Origin: Saururus chinensis
Lineage: Eukaryota; Streptophyta; Magnoliopsida; Piperales; Saururaceae
Length of the DNA: 64,000 nucleotides
Direction: 5' to 3'
NCBI GenBank assembly: GCA_035235625.1
Contig: CP141143.1
Location: 45,741,178 to 45,805,177 of the forward strand
The first letter of the stretch is position 1. Every line of letters begins with the position of its first letter. Both the position numbers and the translations under genes were made by a program. Under the pieces are notes generated by a model that was not told the DNA's origin, ran no database searches, and saw only the letters and a program-made list of their open reading frames with translations. Positions 11,721 through 25,100 of this stretch are shown piece after piece.

Positions 11721-13769
11721 TATGCATAACAAATTTGTATTTAATTTTGTGTTACTTAAAAAACTTGTTCAATAACTAAGATTATATATATATAATTTGT
11801 ATATAATTCACCATAGATTAGATGCACCAATGTCTATAAAGCCAACACTTGTGTAGGGGCAATTAAAGCTCATCTAGGTTTGTGTTCTAAACCATGCACC
11901 ACCTTCTAACATTTCGAGGCTAACTGTCTCACGTGCATGAGATGTGTACCTTATGTATTGCACCCTAAATTCAAAACTTTAATCTCATTATTTTCATCAA
12001 CTATTAAAATATTCACTCATAATAATCTTAAGAAACCTTATCTCCAACTAGGTCCACTTCTAATGTCAATAGGTGCAAATGACCTATGGCATTCGTTAGA
12101 TGTTATTGTCATGAATAAATTATCATCCCCATTGTCATTCACTCACATTTGCATGTACCTTCTATTATGAGCATTTATTTGGCAGCTCCTTCTACTTACA
12201 CCCTGCCCTTCATTTTAAAAACTAGGCACTTTGGCTGCTTTTTCTGAAAATAGCTTGAACATGCATACTTAAGATGAATGAGGAAACATTTGTCTAAAGG
12301 AAGCCACGTCAACTACATGTAGTAGAGTCTATCTCAATCCAAATGTAGGAAGGTTACACTTTATTATAATTTTCCATCTACTTCAATCCCAACCAACTTT
12401 CTTAGCCACTTGCATCTCAAGTTCATCATAATTAGAAGGCTTTTCAATAAATAATGCCACATAATCCCCCTCATAATCATACCCTGCTATGTGTTTTACC
12501 AATCTCCAACTATGGTGAAGTATAAAACTAACCATTTCACTTGTCATGTCTATTCACTTATTTCATAACAAATATTTAAATCTTAGATTGAACACAATTT
12601 ATAACTAGACAAAAACTGAAGACTTAAGTAGTTTGTACTACTTGTCAGTTAATACACTTATGAGCCTGTGCATCTAGGATAAAAGAAGTACAAATGATAG
12701 GCAGATGGCAACTTAAAGGACAAACATTATAAGTATCATTACATTAAACATTGTAAGCATTATGAGAAACAGAGGACTATCATTCAAACATTATAAGTAA
12801 AAGAAAAACATTATAGACATAAATTGAAGCATGATATGATGCAATTAATTTTCTTGATTTAATAGGCATAAATTAAAACATGAAGGTATGTCCTGAATAG
12901 AATGGGAAGCACAATTGGATTAGACAGCTTATGCCAATGTTAATATGAAAATTAATGAAACAATATAACAAACACATTTTCAATTAAGCACATTCAACCT
13001 AGACTCTCACATTACGGTTAGTATCAAAGCGCTTCAACTTGGATTCTCACATTCAATTAAGAACATATAATAGTTACGACAGAGATGAGAAGAGGGCGGA
13101 TGAGGGACTCTAGTAACCTGGTTGCAATGAAAGCGTATGTCAACCAAAACCCAATAGAGTGTTGACAGCCGCAGAAGAGGGAAGCTAGTGGTTGAGGTGG
13201 GGGAGCCCCTAGAGGAGCTAATGCTGTTGCGGGAAGAAGGATGTGAGCAAGGCGGTGGTGAGCCTAGATTGGAGTGATCTCCCTAAAAGTAGACCGACGA
13301 CGAGAGCCCAATTGCAGCGAAGCAAGGGCAAAGTGAGAACCCTAGTAGATAGAATTGAGGGTAGGGGAGCAACGTTGGAGATATTATGACACAAACTTTT
13401 GCGCTAGGAGGTGGTGAGCCTTGATTGCAGCGATCTCCTCGGAAGTAGGCTGACAACAAGAACCCAATCACAGCAAAGCAGGAGCAGAGTCAGAACCCGA
13501 GAAGACAGAAGTGCAGGGCAAAGGAGCAGCAATGGAGTTATTAAGAGACATACTATTGTATTTTCGAAGGACAAAACTTGATTTCCTCCTTCTGAAGAAT
13601 GAAAACTTATTTCATCTTTCTAATGGACGGAATCAATATATAAGCACTTATGACATAGTGGGCATAAAATAAGAAGATAGCATCATCCTTTCAAAGGATG
13701 AAACTAAATGATAGGAGTTTCGTTCTTCCCAAAGAGAAAACCTAGCTAACCATTAAAAAAACTTGTACA
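11720..13769. other. MULE 1 5' flank, noncoding
   Basis: AT-rich sequence between the transposase leader and the right terminal repeat. No confident exon is visible. GC-richer DNA at 13,080-13,540 contains two related blocks (about 13,250-13,320 and 13,405-13,470, both with 'ggtggtgagcc' and 'gcagcgatctcc') and could be a duplicated 5' untranslated exon. The inner palindromes of the right end begin at about 13,555. Confidence 0.4.
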
Positions 13770-13779
13770 GACCCCTATT

Positions 13780-13870
13780 TGTCATGTTGCACCTAAGTGA
13801 CAGAGGCCAACACCATAATGGTAAATATTTATCACTCTCCACAATTTTGGTATTTTCTTTACTTTACTTA
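13780..13870 (-). repeat. Right terminal inverted repeat of MULE 1
   Basis: GGCCAACACCATAATGG at 13,805-13,821 is the exact reverse complement of the left-end block, and ATTTTGGT follows at the mirrored distance. The palindrome CATCCTTTCAAAGGATG lies just inside at 13,684-13,700. Confidence 0.7.
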
Positions 13871-13929
13871 TTTAATTTTCCTTTGTAATAATTTTATGTA
13901 AATTATTTATTTTATTTTTAAATTGTCTA

Positions 13930-15510
13930 GAAATTAAGTATACATATGCATTGCTACTCCCTAGGGATTAAGCAATGAAAATTTCAAAGCGTCGCTAATA
14001 CATTTTATTTTATTTTATATTTTAAAATTAATAAATAAAAATTAAAATAAAATGCATTAGCGATACTTTGAAAAATGTGTAGTTAGTACCCTAGCTAGTA
14101 GTGATGCATATGCAATGCGTTGCTACCACTTAGGGTACTAGCGATGCAATTCCTTAAGCATCACTATGAATAATTTATTTTATTTTTATTAAGTTTAAGT
14201 TATAATAATATAATAAAAATCACAAAAAAATTAAAATTAATCTCTCCCCCTCTATGTTTCCTCTCTCTCTCTCATCCTCTCTTCACTCTCTCCTCTCTCT
14301 CTCTTTCTCTCTCCTCTCTCTTCTTTCTTTCTCTCTCTTTTCTCTCCCTCCCCTCCCTTCTCTTTCTCTCTCTCCTCTCTCTCTTTTATTATATATTATA
14401 TTTTAAAATAAATTAAAAAAATAAAATAAAATGTATTAGAGATGCATAAAATTTTTTTTTGCTAGTACCCATATAGTAGTGACAAAAATGCATGTGTGTG
14501 GCTCCTACCTAGGGTACTAGTGAGTATTATATTTTATTTTAAGCATCGCTACTATATTTTATTTTAAATTTTTTATTAGTTTTAAAATATTATTTATAAT
14601 AAAAAATTCTCAAAAAATCTAAATTAATTTCTCCCCTCTCTCCTCTCTTCTTTATTTCTATCTATTCTCTCTCTCATCTCTCGACTCTATTTCTCTCTCT
14701 CCTCTCTCCTCTTGCCACTCTCTATCTACTTTCACTTTCACTCTCACCTCTCTCTCCACTCTCTCTTCACTATATCTCTCTCTCTTCACTATTTGTAGTC
14801 TTTCTCTCTCTTCACTCTCTCCTTCTCTCTTCTCTCTCATGATCTTTCTTTGTTCTCTTTCTCTTCTCTCCTATCTCTCTCTCTAACATGCGTGAATGTG
14901 AGCCTAAGCTCTGAGGAGGAATGAGGATAAAGTGGGGGGTTTTATTTTTTCTTATTTATTTATCTATTATATATAAATAATAAATATTAAATAAATTATA
15001 TTATATTTCCAAAGTTTTAAAATTGTTTTAAATATTTAATTATTGTGTATAAATATTAAATAAAATATAATAATAAGACTATTAGCGAAGCTTTTGAAAA
15101 ATGCGTCCCTAATAGTCTTAATTTATTTTCAAAAAAATTGCTTTATTTTATTTATGACGCATTGTTTAAAGCGTCCCTATTGTACAAGTAATATGAACAC
15201 TTTGATAAAAGCGTCACTATTATTAATACTATTTGCGACGCTTTTCAAAAAGCGTCGCAAATTGTTCTAAATTTTTTATTTTTTAAAAAATTTGTAACTA
15301 CTACTAATGCTTGTTTAAAAGCATCACAAATAGTATTAGTTTTAGAGATGCTTTTGGCGTCGCTACTAGTTGAACTATTAATGACACTTTATAAAAAAGT
15401 GTCACTAATTGATATAAATTTTGTAGCACTTTTATATGCGTCGAAATACTAGTTATTAGCGATGCAACCCAAAGCATCACTAATAGTCCTTTTGTTGTTT
15501 TGTACATTCT
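13930..15510. mobile_element. CACTA-like element with GCGTCGCTA subterminal repeats and CT-rich core
   Basis: Two clusters (13,940-14,170 and 15,070-15,490) repeat short inverted words of the type 'TTAGCGACGC...GCGTCGCTAA' many times in both orientations, the usual subterminal architecture of plant CACTA elements. Between them are two long CT microsatellite tracts (about 14,240-14,395 and 14,630-14,885). The right edge 'ttttgttgttttgtac' is a damaged version of the TTGTTGTAGTG terminus seen intact at 54,261-54,271. No transposase (TNP2) is present, so it is non-autonomous. The left terminus was not located. Confidence 0.55.
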
Positions 15511-15533
15511 TGTTTATGCTAATATTATTACAT

Positions 15534-16270
15534 GCCCTGATTCATGCTTGATTCATGATGAGTTAAACTATCTATATATTGCCCTGATTCATGCGTGATT
15601 CATGCTGAGTTTAATCATCTATACATGCCCTGATTCATGCTTGATTCATGCTGAGTTTAATCATCTATACTTGCCCTGATTTATGCTTGATTCATGCTGA
15701 ATTTAACCACCTATATTTTCCCTGATTCATGCTTGATTCATGCTGAGTTTAACCATCTATATTTGCCCTGATTCATGCAGAGTTTAATCATCTATAATTG
15801 CCCTAATTCATGCTGAGTTTAATCATCTATATTTGCCTTAATTCATGCTTGTTTCGTGCTGAGTTTAACTATCTCTATTTGCCCTAATTCGCGCATGCAT
15901 GATTCAGATTTTTATCACCTCTAATTAGGCCTAATTAGTGCCTCACTTTGCTGAATTTAAAGTCCTAGTTTTATGCCTAATTAGTGCTTCACTTTGCTAT
16001 ATTAAAAGTTAGGGTTTTAGGCCTAATTAGTGCTTCACTTTGCTGAATTTAAAGTCAGGTTTTAGGCTGAATTGGTGCCTCACTTTGGTGAATTTAAAGT
16101 CAGGTTTTTATGCCCAATTAGTATTGCACTTTGCTGAATTTAAAGTCAGGGTTTTAGGCCTAATTAGTGCCTCTCTTTGCTGAATTTTATTTCAGGTTTT
16201 TTTTGCCTAATTAGTGTTGCACTTTGCTGAATTTGATTTTCAAGTTTTTAGCCTTAATGAGTGCCATGGC
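15534..16270. repeat. 46-bp minisatellite in two diverged blocks
   Basis: Block 1 (15,534 to about 15,900) repeats a unit starting 'gccctgattcatgcttgatt', with starts at 15,534, 15,581, 15,627, 15,673, 15,719 and 15,765, then shortened copies. Block 2 (15,929 to about 16,270) repeats a unit starting 'gcctaattagtgcttcactt' at 15,929, 15,975, 16,021, 16,066, 16,112, 16,158 and 16,205. Both blocks have a 46-bp period, and the units align through a shared 'gctt...tgctga(g/a)tttaa', so block 2 looks like a diverged branch of the same repeat. Confidence 0.9.
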
Positions 16271-18311
16271 CTTGCTCAATCTTATCATTTCTTTTCAGCT
16301 TTAACTTGATTCATGTATTGCTGAAATTAGTTATCCTATCTTAGCCATGTTTTGGTTTAGATTTGGTTATGTCAGCCTCACTTGAGTTATGATCATGTGG
16401 TATCATGCTATTTGTTGTTAGCTATTTCAGCCTGATTTGTTGTGATAGGTTGCTGATTTGATCGGTTTACTTCAGCATATGTCTAATTACTTGTCTTGAT
16501 GATTTGATTCTCATGTCTCAGCCTTAACGTAGTATGCTATCATGTCGATTTTGTCGGCTGAGTTCATCCATGATATGTTATGATTAGTTTCAATCATTTT
16601 TGCCTCATGTGGCTGTGTCATAATATATGTTGAGTCAAAGTTATGTAAGTTCACAATAATAGCCATGGCGGTATTTCTAGGGCTATGTGGCCTCGGCACC
16701 TTTGGGACTTTGGTTCCCAGCTCTTTGAGCATTCATGAGCAACTAGGGTTTTTGAGCATCATGAAAGGCTCAACTACCTCCGGCCAGTGTGTCCATGAGC
16801 ACAGCTAGTACCTACTTTTCTAGGCCCATGGTTGATCCAAGTGGATCTCTAGAGATGCTAGGATTTATTGCTAGTAAGCAGTACTCCTTTAAATGGGAGT
16901 CGGTTTTTTGAGCAACAATAAGTAAGTTGTTTCCCGAACGGAGTCTACATTCATTTGAGTCATTTTAGTCCTTTATTAGCTTAAAGTAAGACCCTATGAG
17001 TACGGTTAAATTTGATATTCAGTGTTCTATACATTCTTTTACATGTATCACTATTTATTTGATGGTTGCAGTGCATTGTTTAATGATTCCTGTTGCTTTT
17101 ACTTACGTCATCTTAATCTTTTGACTATGAGTGGTTTTTCATGCAACCTACTGAGTATTTGTGGAAATACTCATGCATCTCTATGATGGAGGCTCAGGTC
17201 TAGATTCAGAGTAGGAGGACTTCTTAGTAGATTTTACTCATTGCTAGTAGGGTGGATTTCTTCAATTAGTAAGACTTTAGCTCTTATTTTTATGCTGAAC
17301 TGTAATAAGGCATTGTGTTGCCCTAAGAATTCAAATCATGTTATTTATTATGTTAAGGTACTTGAACTTGGCTGAGCCAAGATCCTGGATTAATGATTAT
17401 CTTCCTTTATTAGGTGATTTATTAATGTTATGAGATGCTCGGCTATGCAAGTTAACATAATTTGGCTCCTAGTATTATGGCCAAGGGAAGTGCATCTAAC
17501 TTTTGATGTTCAAAAGTGTTATAAGCAACCCAATTATGGCAAATTAAACTCAAGTGCTTGGCATTAAGATACATACCAAAAATATCATGAATATTATTAA
17601 CCATAACTTGTCTATTAAAAAATATCATGAAAATCAAAATAAAACCTGCCAAAGATACACACATTACATTCTAAAAGTACAGAACTTAACATAGCATACC
17701 TAATGACTGAATTAAGACAAAACACACAGTAAAAACACAGAGGTAGTGAGCTTCACATAATTCATTACATTCTAAAAGTACATATATGAGGTGGTATAAC
17801 TCTTTTCTACATGCCCTCAGCCAATATGGAGGAATTTTCCTAATAACCGGGCAACATTGAGATGTTGAGCTCCATGTCTTGCTCATGGACTTTGGGCCAC
17901 CTCCAATTCTTTCTCAATGTCTTTTTGTTCATGTAAAACATCTTCCCTGACTCTTGGATTAAAAGAAAAAGAAAAGAGTTTGATTACCATTATCAAAGTA
18001 TAAATACAATATAAACATGTCCTAATTAATTTCAATATCTTTATGAATAATGTTTCTCCAATTGCTAATATGTATGATATGTAGTACCTACATATATCCC
18101 AATGTTGTATAGATTTATAAATGGTATAATGAAGAGAATATTATACTTCAAGATCCAAGCATTGTTCCCAGCCGGGAGGTGGATGCCCTTCAGTTTGAAG
18201 CCCTACACTGGTTTGAACTATTGTTACATGGTTAAGATTTTTCCAGTTGCACTTCTTTTCCTTTGTGGATTTTTCTCCGATTTAGAAGAGGAAGTATTTG
18301 TACTATTGGCA
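16271..18311. other. No recognisable gene; probable TE debris
   Basis: The sequence is moderately AT-rich. Minus-strand frames at 17,452-17,664 and 17,686-17,886 and a plus-strand frame at 18,102-18,314 show no motif I recognise. The segment at 16,680-17,240 has the general look of a retrotransposon LTR or leader, but no ends could be set. Confidence 0.3.
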
Positions 18312-19699
18312 TAGATGGACAAGTATAAGTTAATAATTTCATTCACTTAACTATATTTAGTATAAAGCAACAAAACTCGTCGCAAACCTGTATTTAATTG
18401 TTTAAATTAAATACGTACTCATTTGCTAAGTTCATAAGAAAGCGTCAAATACACTAAACGACGAACCAATTAGACCACTTTTTTTCAAGTTATTTCTTTT
18501 TAATTGATTAAAACCGAAGTTCATTAAGATTATGTATAAATCATTATATTGTTAAAATTTTAAGGAGACCTCCCGTTCATTTGTTTCATTCGTAATGATA
18601 AATTAAATGGACAAAAGAACAATTTAGCCCTTCTTTCTTAACTTATATGATTTCATTCGCTTAACTAAATTTAAAACAAAGCAATGAAGCTCATCATGAA
18701 TGTGTATTTTATTATTTTAAATAAATAAATACTCATTTGATAGGTTCATAGTAATGAATCAAACATACTAAACGATGAGCTAATTAGACCACTTTTGGTC
18801 AAGTTATATTCATTTAATCGGTTATAACCAAACTTCGTTTAGTATATGCACAAATTATTATATTATTTAAAGTTTAATTAATTTGTTACAATCATAATAA
18901 CGAATAAAATGAACAAACCGATGACACAATTTGAATGTTCTTCCTTAACTTATTTGAATTCATTCGCTTAACTAGATTTAGAACAAAGTACCAAAGCTCA
19001 TCAAGAATGTGTATTTAATTATTTTAAATAAATACGTATTCATTTGATAAGTTCGTTAGAATGTGCACAAACCGTTATATCATTTAATGTTTAAAGAGCC
19101 CTCCCATTCATTTGTTACATTCATAATAATAAATAAAATGGACAAAGTGATACTGCATTTTGACTAATCTTCTTTAAGCTTAACTAGACTTACAACAAAG
19201 CATCAAAACTCATGACAAATGTGTATTTAATAGTTTCAAATAAATACCTACTCATTCAAAAAGTTCCTAAGAATGAATTCAATGCATTAAATGATGAACC
19301 AACCGGAGCACTTTTGGTCAAATTCCATTCTTTTGATCGATGAAAACCGAAATTAGTTAAGAATGTAAGCAAATCATTATTACGTTTAGAGTTTAAAAAG
19401 ACCTCCCATTCTTTTGATACATTCAAAAGAACAAATCGAATGAACAATGTAATGCCACAATTTTGATTGTTGTTCCTTAACTTATGTGATTTCATTCGCT
19501 TAACTAATTCTAGAACAAAGCACCAATGCTCATCACGAATATGTATTTAATTATTTTAAATAAATACATACTTATTTGCTAAGTTAATAAGAGTGAATAA
19601 AATACACTACACGACGAACCAATCGGGCAACTTTTTGTCAAAATATATCTTTTTATTCGATTAAATCCGAAGTTCGTTAAAAATTTGCACAAATCGTTA

Positions 19700-20042
19700 T
19701 GTTGTGCACGTTCACCCGAGCTCTCTTTCTGCTGTGTTGGTCTGCTATTTGAATACATTAGGCTATTTAGTTTTGTATTTGCTTATGTAATAAGTAGTTT
19801 AGTTGGATATTTTGATTAGTGAGTTGTAACACGCCAGCTAGTGTCCCCAAGGATTAGTCGGGCCCACTAGCTGGCATGACTCCCAAGGAGAGAGGCACAA
19901 CTTCCCTATATGGGTCGTCTTCCTCCTTGCTTGTTCCCTTATGTAATAGACTATTCAGTTTATTCCCCTTTCTTCTTACTTCCTTCCTCCTTCTTTGCGT
20001 GAATCGTGTGAGGTACCTCTTGTGCCCATGCCAGGCACAACA
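19700..20042 (+). mobile_element. Solo LTR (343 bp) inserted in the satellite
   Basis: It runs TGTTGTGCACG to GGCACAACA, giving inverted ends TGTTGTGC...GCACAACA. The flanks are CGTTA (19,695-19,699) and TGTTA (20,043-20,047), a 5-bp target duplication with one substitution, and the satellite consensus aaatcgttatatc is rejoined across the insertion. A sister copy of almost identical length lies at 38,690-39,031; both share 'gggcccactagc' and 'tcgtcttcctccttg'-like blocks. There is no internal retrotransposon sequence, so it is a solo LTR left by recombination. Confidence 0.85.
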
Positions 20043-22061
20043 TGTTATATCATTTAATGTTTCAAGAGATGTCCTATTAATTTGTTATGATTGTAATAAA
20101 ATATTAAATAGACAAAGTAATACCACAATTTGACCATTCTTTCTTAATTTCTACCATTTTATTTTCTTAACTAAATTTAGAACAGAGCACCAAAGCTTGT
20201 CATAAATGTTTATTTAATTGTTTTAAATAAATACATACTAAATTGCTATTTTCATAAAAATAAATCCAATGCACTAAATGATGAACTAATCAGACTACTT
20301 TTGGCTAAGTTATATCATTTTCATCATTTAAAATCAAAGTTCCTTCCTCCACGAACAATCGTCGTTTTTTAAGAATACGCACAAATCATTATATCATTTA
20401 GATTTTAAAAAGGCCTCATATTCATTTGTTACATTCGCAATGACAAATCAAATGGACAAAATGATACCACAATTTGACCTTTCTTCCTTAACCTATGTGA
20501 TTTCATTCACTTAACTAGTTTTAGAACAAAGCACCAAAGCTCATGATGTATGTGTATTTAATTGTTTTTCAATAAATACGTACTCATTAGCTAAGATTGT
20601 AAGAATTAATTAAATGCACTAAACGAGGAACCACTCAGACCACTTTTGGACATGTATTATCCTTTTGATCGATTAAAACCGAAGTTAGTTACGTATGTTC
20701 ACAAATCATTATATCATTTAGAGTTTAAAAAGAACTCCCTTTCATTTGTTACATTCGAAAGGATGAATCGAATGAACAAAGTGATGTCACAATTTGACCA
20801 TTCTTCCTTAACCTAAGTGATTTAATTAACTTAACTAGTTTTAGAACAAAGCACCAATGCTCATCACGAATGTGTATTTAATTGCTAAGTTCGTAGGAAT
20901 GAATAAAACACATTAAACGATGAATTAATCGAACAACTTTTCGTCAAGTTATATCTTATTAATCTATTAAAACCAAAGTTTGTTAAGCATGTGTATAAAT
21001 CATTTTATTGTATAAAGTTGAAAGAGACTTCCCATTCATTTATTGTGTTTGTAATGGAAAATTAAATAACCCACAATTTGATTGTTCTTCCTTAACTTCA
21101 ATAATTTCATTCACTTAACTAAATTTAGAACAAAGCACAAAGGCTCATCACTAATCTGTATTTAATTGTTTTAAATAAATATATACCCTTTTGTTAAGTT
21201 TGTAAGAATGAATCAAACACACTAAAAGACGAACATATCGGACCACTTATGGTCAATTTATATCTTTTTTATCTATTAAAACTAAAGTTCATTAAGAATG
21301 TGCACAAACCATTATATCTTTCAAAGTTCAAATAGACCTCCCAATGATTTGTTATGTTCATATTAACAAATCAAATGGACAAAGTAATTGCTCAATTTGG
21401 CACTTCTTCCTTGACTTATATGATTTCATTTACTTAACTAGATTTAGAACAAAACACCAAAGCTTCGCATGATTGTGTATTTAATTTTTTTAAATAAATA
21501 CATAATAATTTGCTATGTTTGTAAGAATGAATTAAACTCACCTTATCATCGATTAAAACCGAAGTTTGTTAAAAAAATGCAAAAATCATTATATCATTTA
21601 AAGTTAAAAGAGATCACCTATTCATTTAGTACGTTCGTAATAATGAATCAAATGGACAAAGTGTTACCATAATTTAACCATTCTTCCTTAACTTATATGA
21701 TTTAGTTTGCTTAACTAGATTTAGAACAAAGCACCAAAGCTCGTAATGAATATGTATTCAATTATTTTGAATGAATATATATTCATTTGGTAAGTTCATA
21801 AAAATGAATCAAAAGCAATAAACAACAAACCAATCAAACTAATTTTAATCAAGCTATATCCTTGTAATCAATTAAAACCAAAGTATGTTATGAATATGAT
21901 ATTATTTGAAGTTTAAAGAGACCTCTCATTCATTTCTTACTTCGTAATAACAAATGAAATATAGAAAGTTATACCACAATTTAACCATTCTTTCTTAACT
22001 TATATGGTTTTATTCGCTTAACTAGATTTATAACAATGCACCAAAACTTGTCATGAGTTTG

Positions 22062-22161
22062 TATTTAATTATTTTAAATAAATATATATTTAATTGTTTT
22101 AAATAAATATATATTTAATTATTTTAAATAAATATATATTTAATTGTTTTAAATAAATATG
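22062..22161. repeat. 25-bp unit repeated four times within one satellite monomer
   Basis: The monomer segment 'tatttaatt(a/g)ttttaaataaatata' is present four times in a row, starting at 22,062, 22,087, 22,112 and 22,137, with the a/g base alternating. Elsewhere in the array this segment occurs once per monomer. Confidence 0.9.
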
Positions 22162-25100
22162 TATTTATTTCATAAGTTCATAAGAATGAGTTAAACGCAC
22201 TAAATGATGAACAAATTAGAAAACTTTTGGTCAACTTATATCCTTTTAATCAAGTAAAACCAAAGTTTGTTAAGAACGTACATTAATTGTTATATTGTTT
22301 AAATTTTAAGAGCCTTCCCATTCATTTGTTACATTTGTAATAACGAAACAAATTGACAAAGTGATACGAAAATCTAACCATTCTTCCTTAACTGATATCA
22401 TTTCATTCGCTTAACTAGTTTTAGAACTAAGCAACAAAGCTCGTCAAGAATGTGTATTTAATTATTTTTAATAAATACTACTAAAGAGACCTCCCATTCA
22501 TTTGTGACGTTCATAATAATGAATCAAATGGATAAAGTAATAGCTCAATTCGGTCGTCCTTCCTTAACTTATATGATTTCATTAACTTATCTATAGAATA
22601 AAGCACCACTTGTTACAAATATGTATTTAAATTTTTTAAATAAATACGTAATCATTTGATATGTTCGTAAGAATGAATCAAAATTGAAGTTTATTAAGAA
22701 AGTGCACAAATCTTTATATCGTTTAAAGTTAAAAGAGATCTCCCATTCATTTGTTGTGTTCATAATAATAAATTTAATGGACAAAGAGGTACCACATTCT
22801 GACTATTCTTCCTTAACGTATATGATTTCATTCGCTTAACTAGATTTAGAACAAACCACTAAAACTCATCACAAATGCATATTTAACTGTTTTGAATAAA
22901 TAAATACTCAATTGCTTTGTTCGTAAAAATGAATCAAACGTATTAAACTATGAACCAATCAGACCACTTAAGGTCAAGTTATATACTTGTAATCGATTAA
23001 AACCTAAGTTCATTCAAAATCTGCGCAAATCGTTATATCACATAAAGTTTAAAGATACCTCCTATTAATTTGTAACATTTATAATGATGAATCAAATGGA
23101 CAAAGTACTAGCACAATTTTGTCATTCTTCCATAATTTGTATGATTTTATTCGCATAACTAGACTTAAAATAAAGCACAAAAGCATGTCACGAATGCTTA
23201 TTTTAATTAATTTAAATTAATACTTTCCCATTTTCTAAGTTCGTATGAATGAATTAAATGCACTAAATGAAGAGAAAATTGGAACATTTTTTGTCAATTT
23301 GTATCCTTTTAATCCATCAAAACTGAAGTTCATTAAGAATGTGCACATATCGCAATATTGTTCCAAGTTAAAAACAATCTCTCATTCATTTGTTACGTTC
23401 ATAATAACTAATCAGATAGACAAAGTGATACCACAATTTGACTATTTAACCTTAACTTATATGATTTCATTCGCTTAACTAGATTTAAAAAAAACACCAA
23501 GCTCATCACAAATGTGTATTTAATTATTTTAAATAAATACGCGTTCATTTCCTATGATTGTTATAATGTATCAAATTAACTAAATGATAAACAAATCAGG
23601 CCAATTTTAGTCACATTATACCTTTTTAGTCGAATAAAACCGAGGTTGGTTAAGAATGTGCACGAATCGTCATATCTTTTAAAGTTTAAAGGGAACTCCT
23701 TTTCATTTTTGCGTTCATAATAATGAATTGAATGGACAAAGTGATACAAGAATTTGACTATTGTTCCATAACTTATATGATTTCATTCGCTTAACTAGAA
23801 TTAAACAAAGCACCAAATCCCGTCATTAATGTGTATTTAAGTATTTTCAGTAAATAAGTACCCATTTGCTAAGTTCATAAGAATAAATCAAATGCACTAA
23901 ATGACAAACCAATCGGACCACTTTTGGTCATTATATCCTTTTAATTAATTAAAAATGAAGTTCGTTAAGAATGTGCACAAATCATTATATCGTTTAAAGT
24001 TTAAAGAGACCTCCCATTCATTTGTGGTGTTCATAATAATGAATCAAATGGACAAAGAAATAGCTCAATTTGGCCGTTCTTCCTTAACTTTTATGATTTC
24101 ATTCACTTAACATAATTTAGAACAAAGCACCAAAACCCATCACAAATGTGTATTTATTTATTTGAAATAAATATGTACTCGTATACTATGTTTGTAAGAA
24201 TGAATCAAATGCACAAAATGATGAACCAATCCAACCACTTTTGGATAGGATATATCCTTTTAATAGATCAAAACCGAAGTTCGTTAAGATTGTGAACAAA
24301 TTGTCATATCATTTAACTTCAAAAGAATCTCTCATACATTTGTTACATTCATAATAACAAATCAAATATGCAAAGTAATACCTCAACTTGACGTCTTTAA
24401 TAACTTATATGATTTCATTTACTTAACTAGATTGAGAACAAAGCACCAAATCTTGTCACGAATGTGTATTTAATTGTTTTAAATAAATATGTACTCATTT
24501 GCAATGTTTATAAGAATGAATTAAATGTACTAATTGACGAGCCAATTGGACCAACTTTTGTCAAGTTATATCCTTTTAATCCATTAAAACAGAAGTTTGT
24601 TAAGAATGTTCACAAACAGTTATATCATTCAAAGTCAAAACAGACATCTCATTCATTTGTTACATTCATAATAATGAATCAAATAGACAAAGTGATACCA
24701 CAATTTGACCGTTCCTCCTTAACTTATATAATTTTGTTTGCTTAACTAGATTTAGAACAAAGCTTCATAGCTCATAACGAATGTGTATTTATTTGTTTTA
24801 AATAAATACATACTTATTTGCTAAGTTCGTAAGAATGAATCAAACACACTAATCGAAAAACCAATTGGACAAATTTTAATCATATTATATCCTTTTAATT
24901 AATTAAATCCAAAGTATTTTAGGAATGTGTACAAATTGATATATTGTTTAAAGTTTAAATAGACCCCCCCTCATTCATTTGTTACATTCGTAATAATGAA
25001 TCAAATGGAAAAAGTGATATCCTTTTAATTGATCAAAACCTAAGATTGTTTGAATGTGTACAAATTGTTATATTATTACAAGCTAAAGAGACCGCCCATT

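Larger units (their letters stand above)
3412..13851 (-). mobile_element. Mutator-like element (MULE 1), decayed, about 10.4 kb, with nested retroelement
   Basis: The ends are inverted copies. CCATTATGGTGTTGGCC at 3,442-3,458 is repeated exactly in reverse complement at 13,805-13,821. Exactly 30 bp further out on both sides, ACCAAAAT (3,412-3,419) pairs with ATTTTGGT (13,844-13,851). Just inside both ends lie short palindromes built around tcctttNaaagga (3,528-3,539; 13,684-13,700). Minus-strand genes between the ends include a MULE transposase N-terminus (10.94-11.7 kb) and a plant-mobile-domain remnant (4.67-5.06 kb). The transposase is broken near 10.94 kb, where retroelement DNA begins, and its catalytic core is not visible. 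No convincing 9-bp target duplication was found, so the exact outer ends are uncertain. Confidence 0.7.

Noticed and set aside
3397-13865. 9-bp target duplication of MULE 1
   Set aside because: The candidate flanks next to the 17-bp blocks do not match, and similarity extends further out, so the exact ends remain open.
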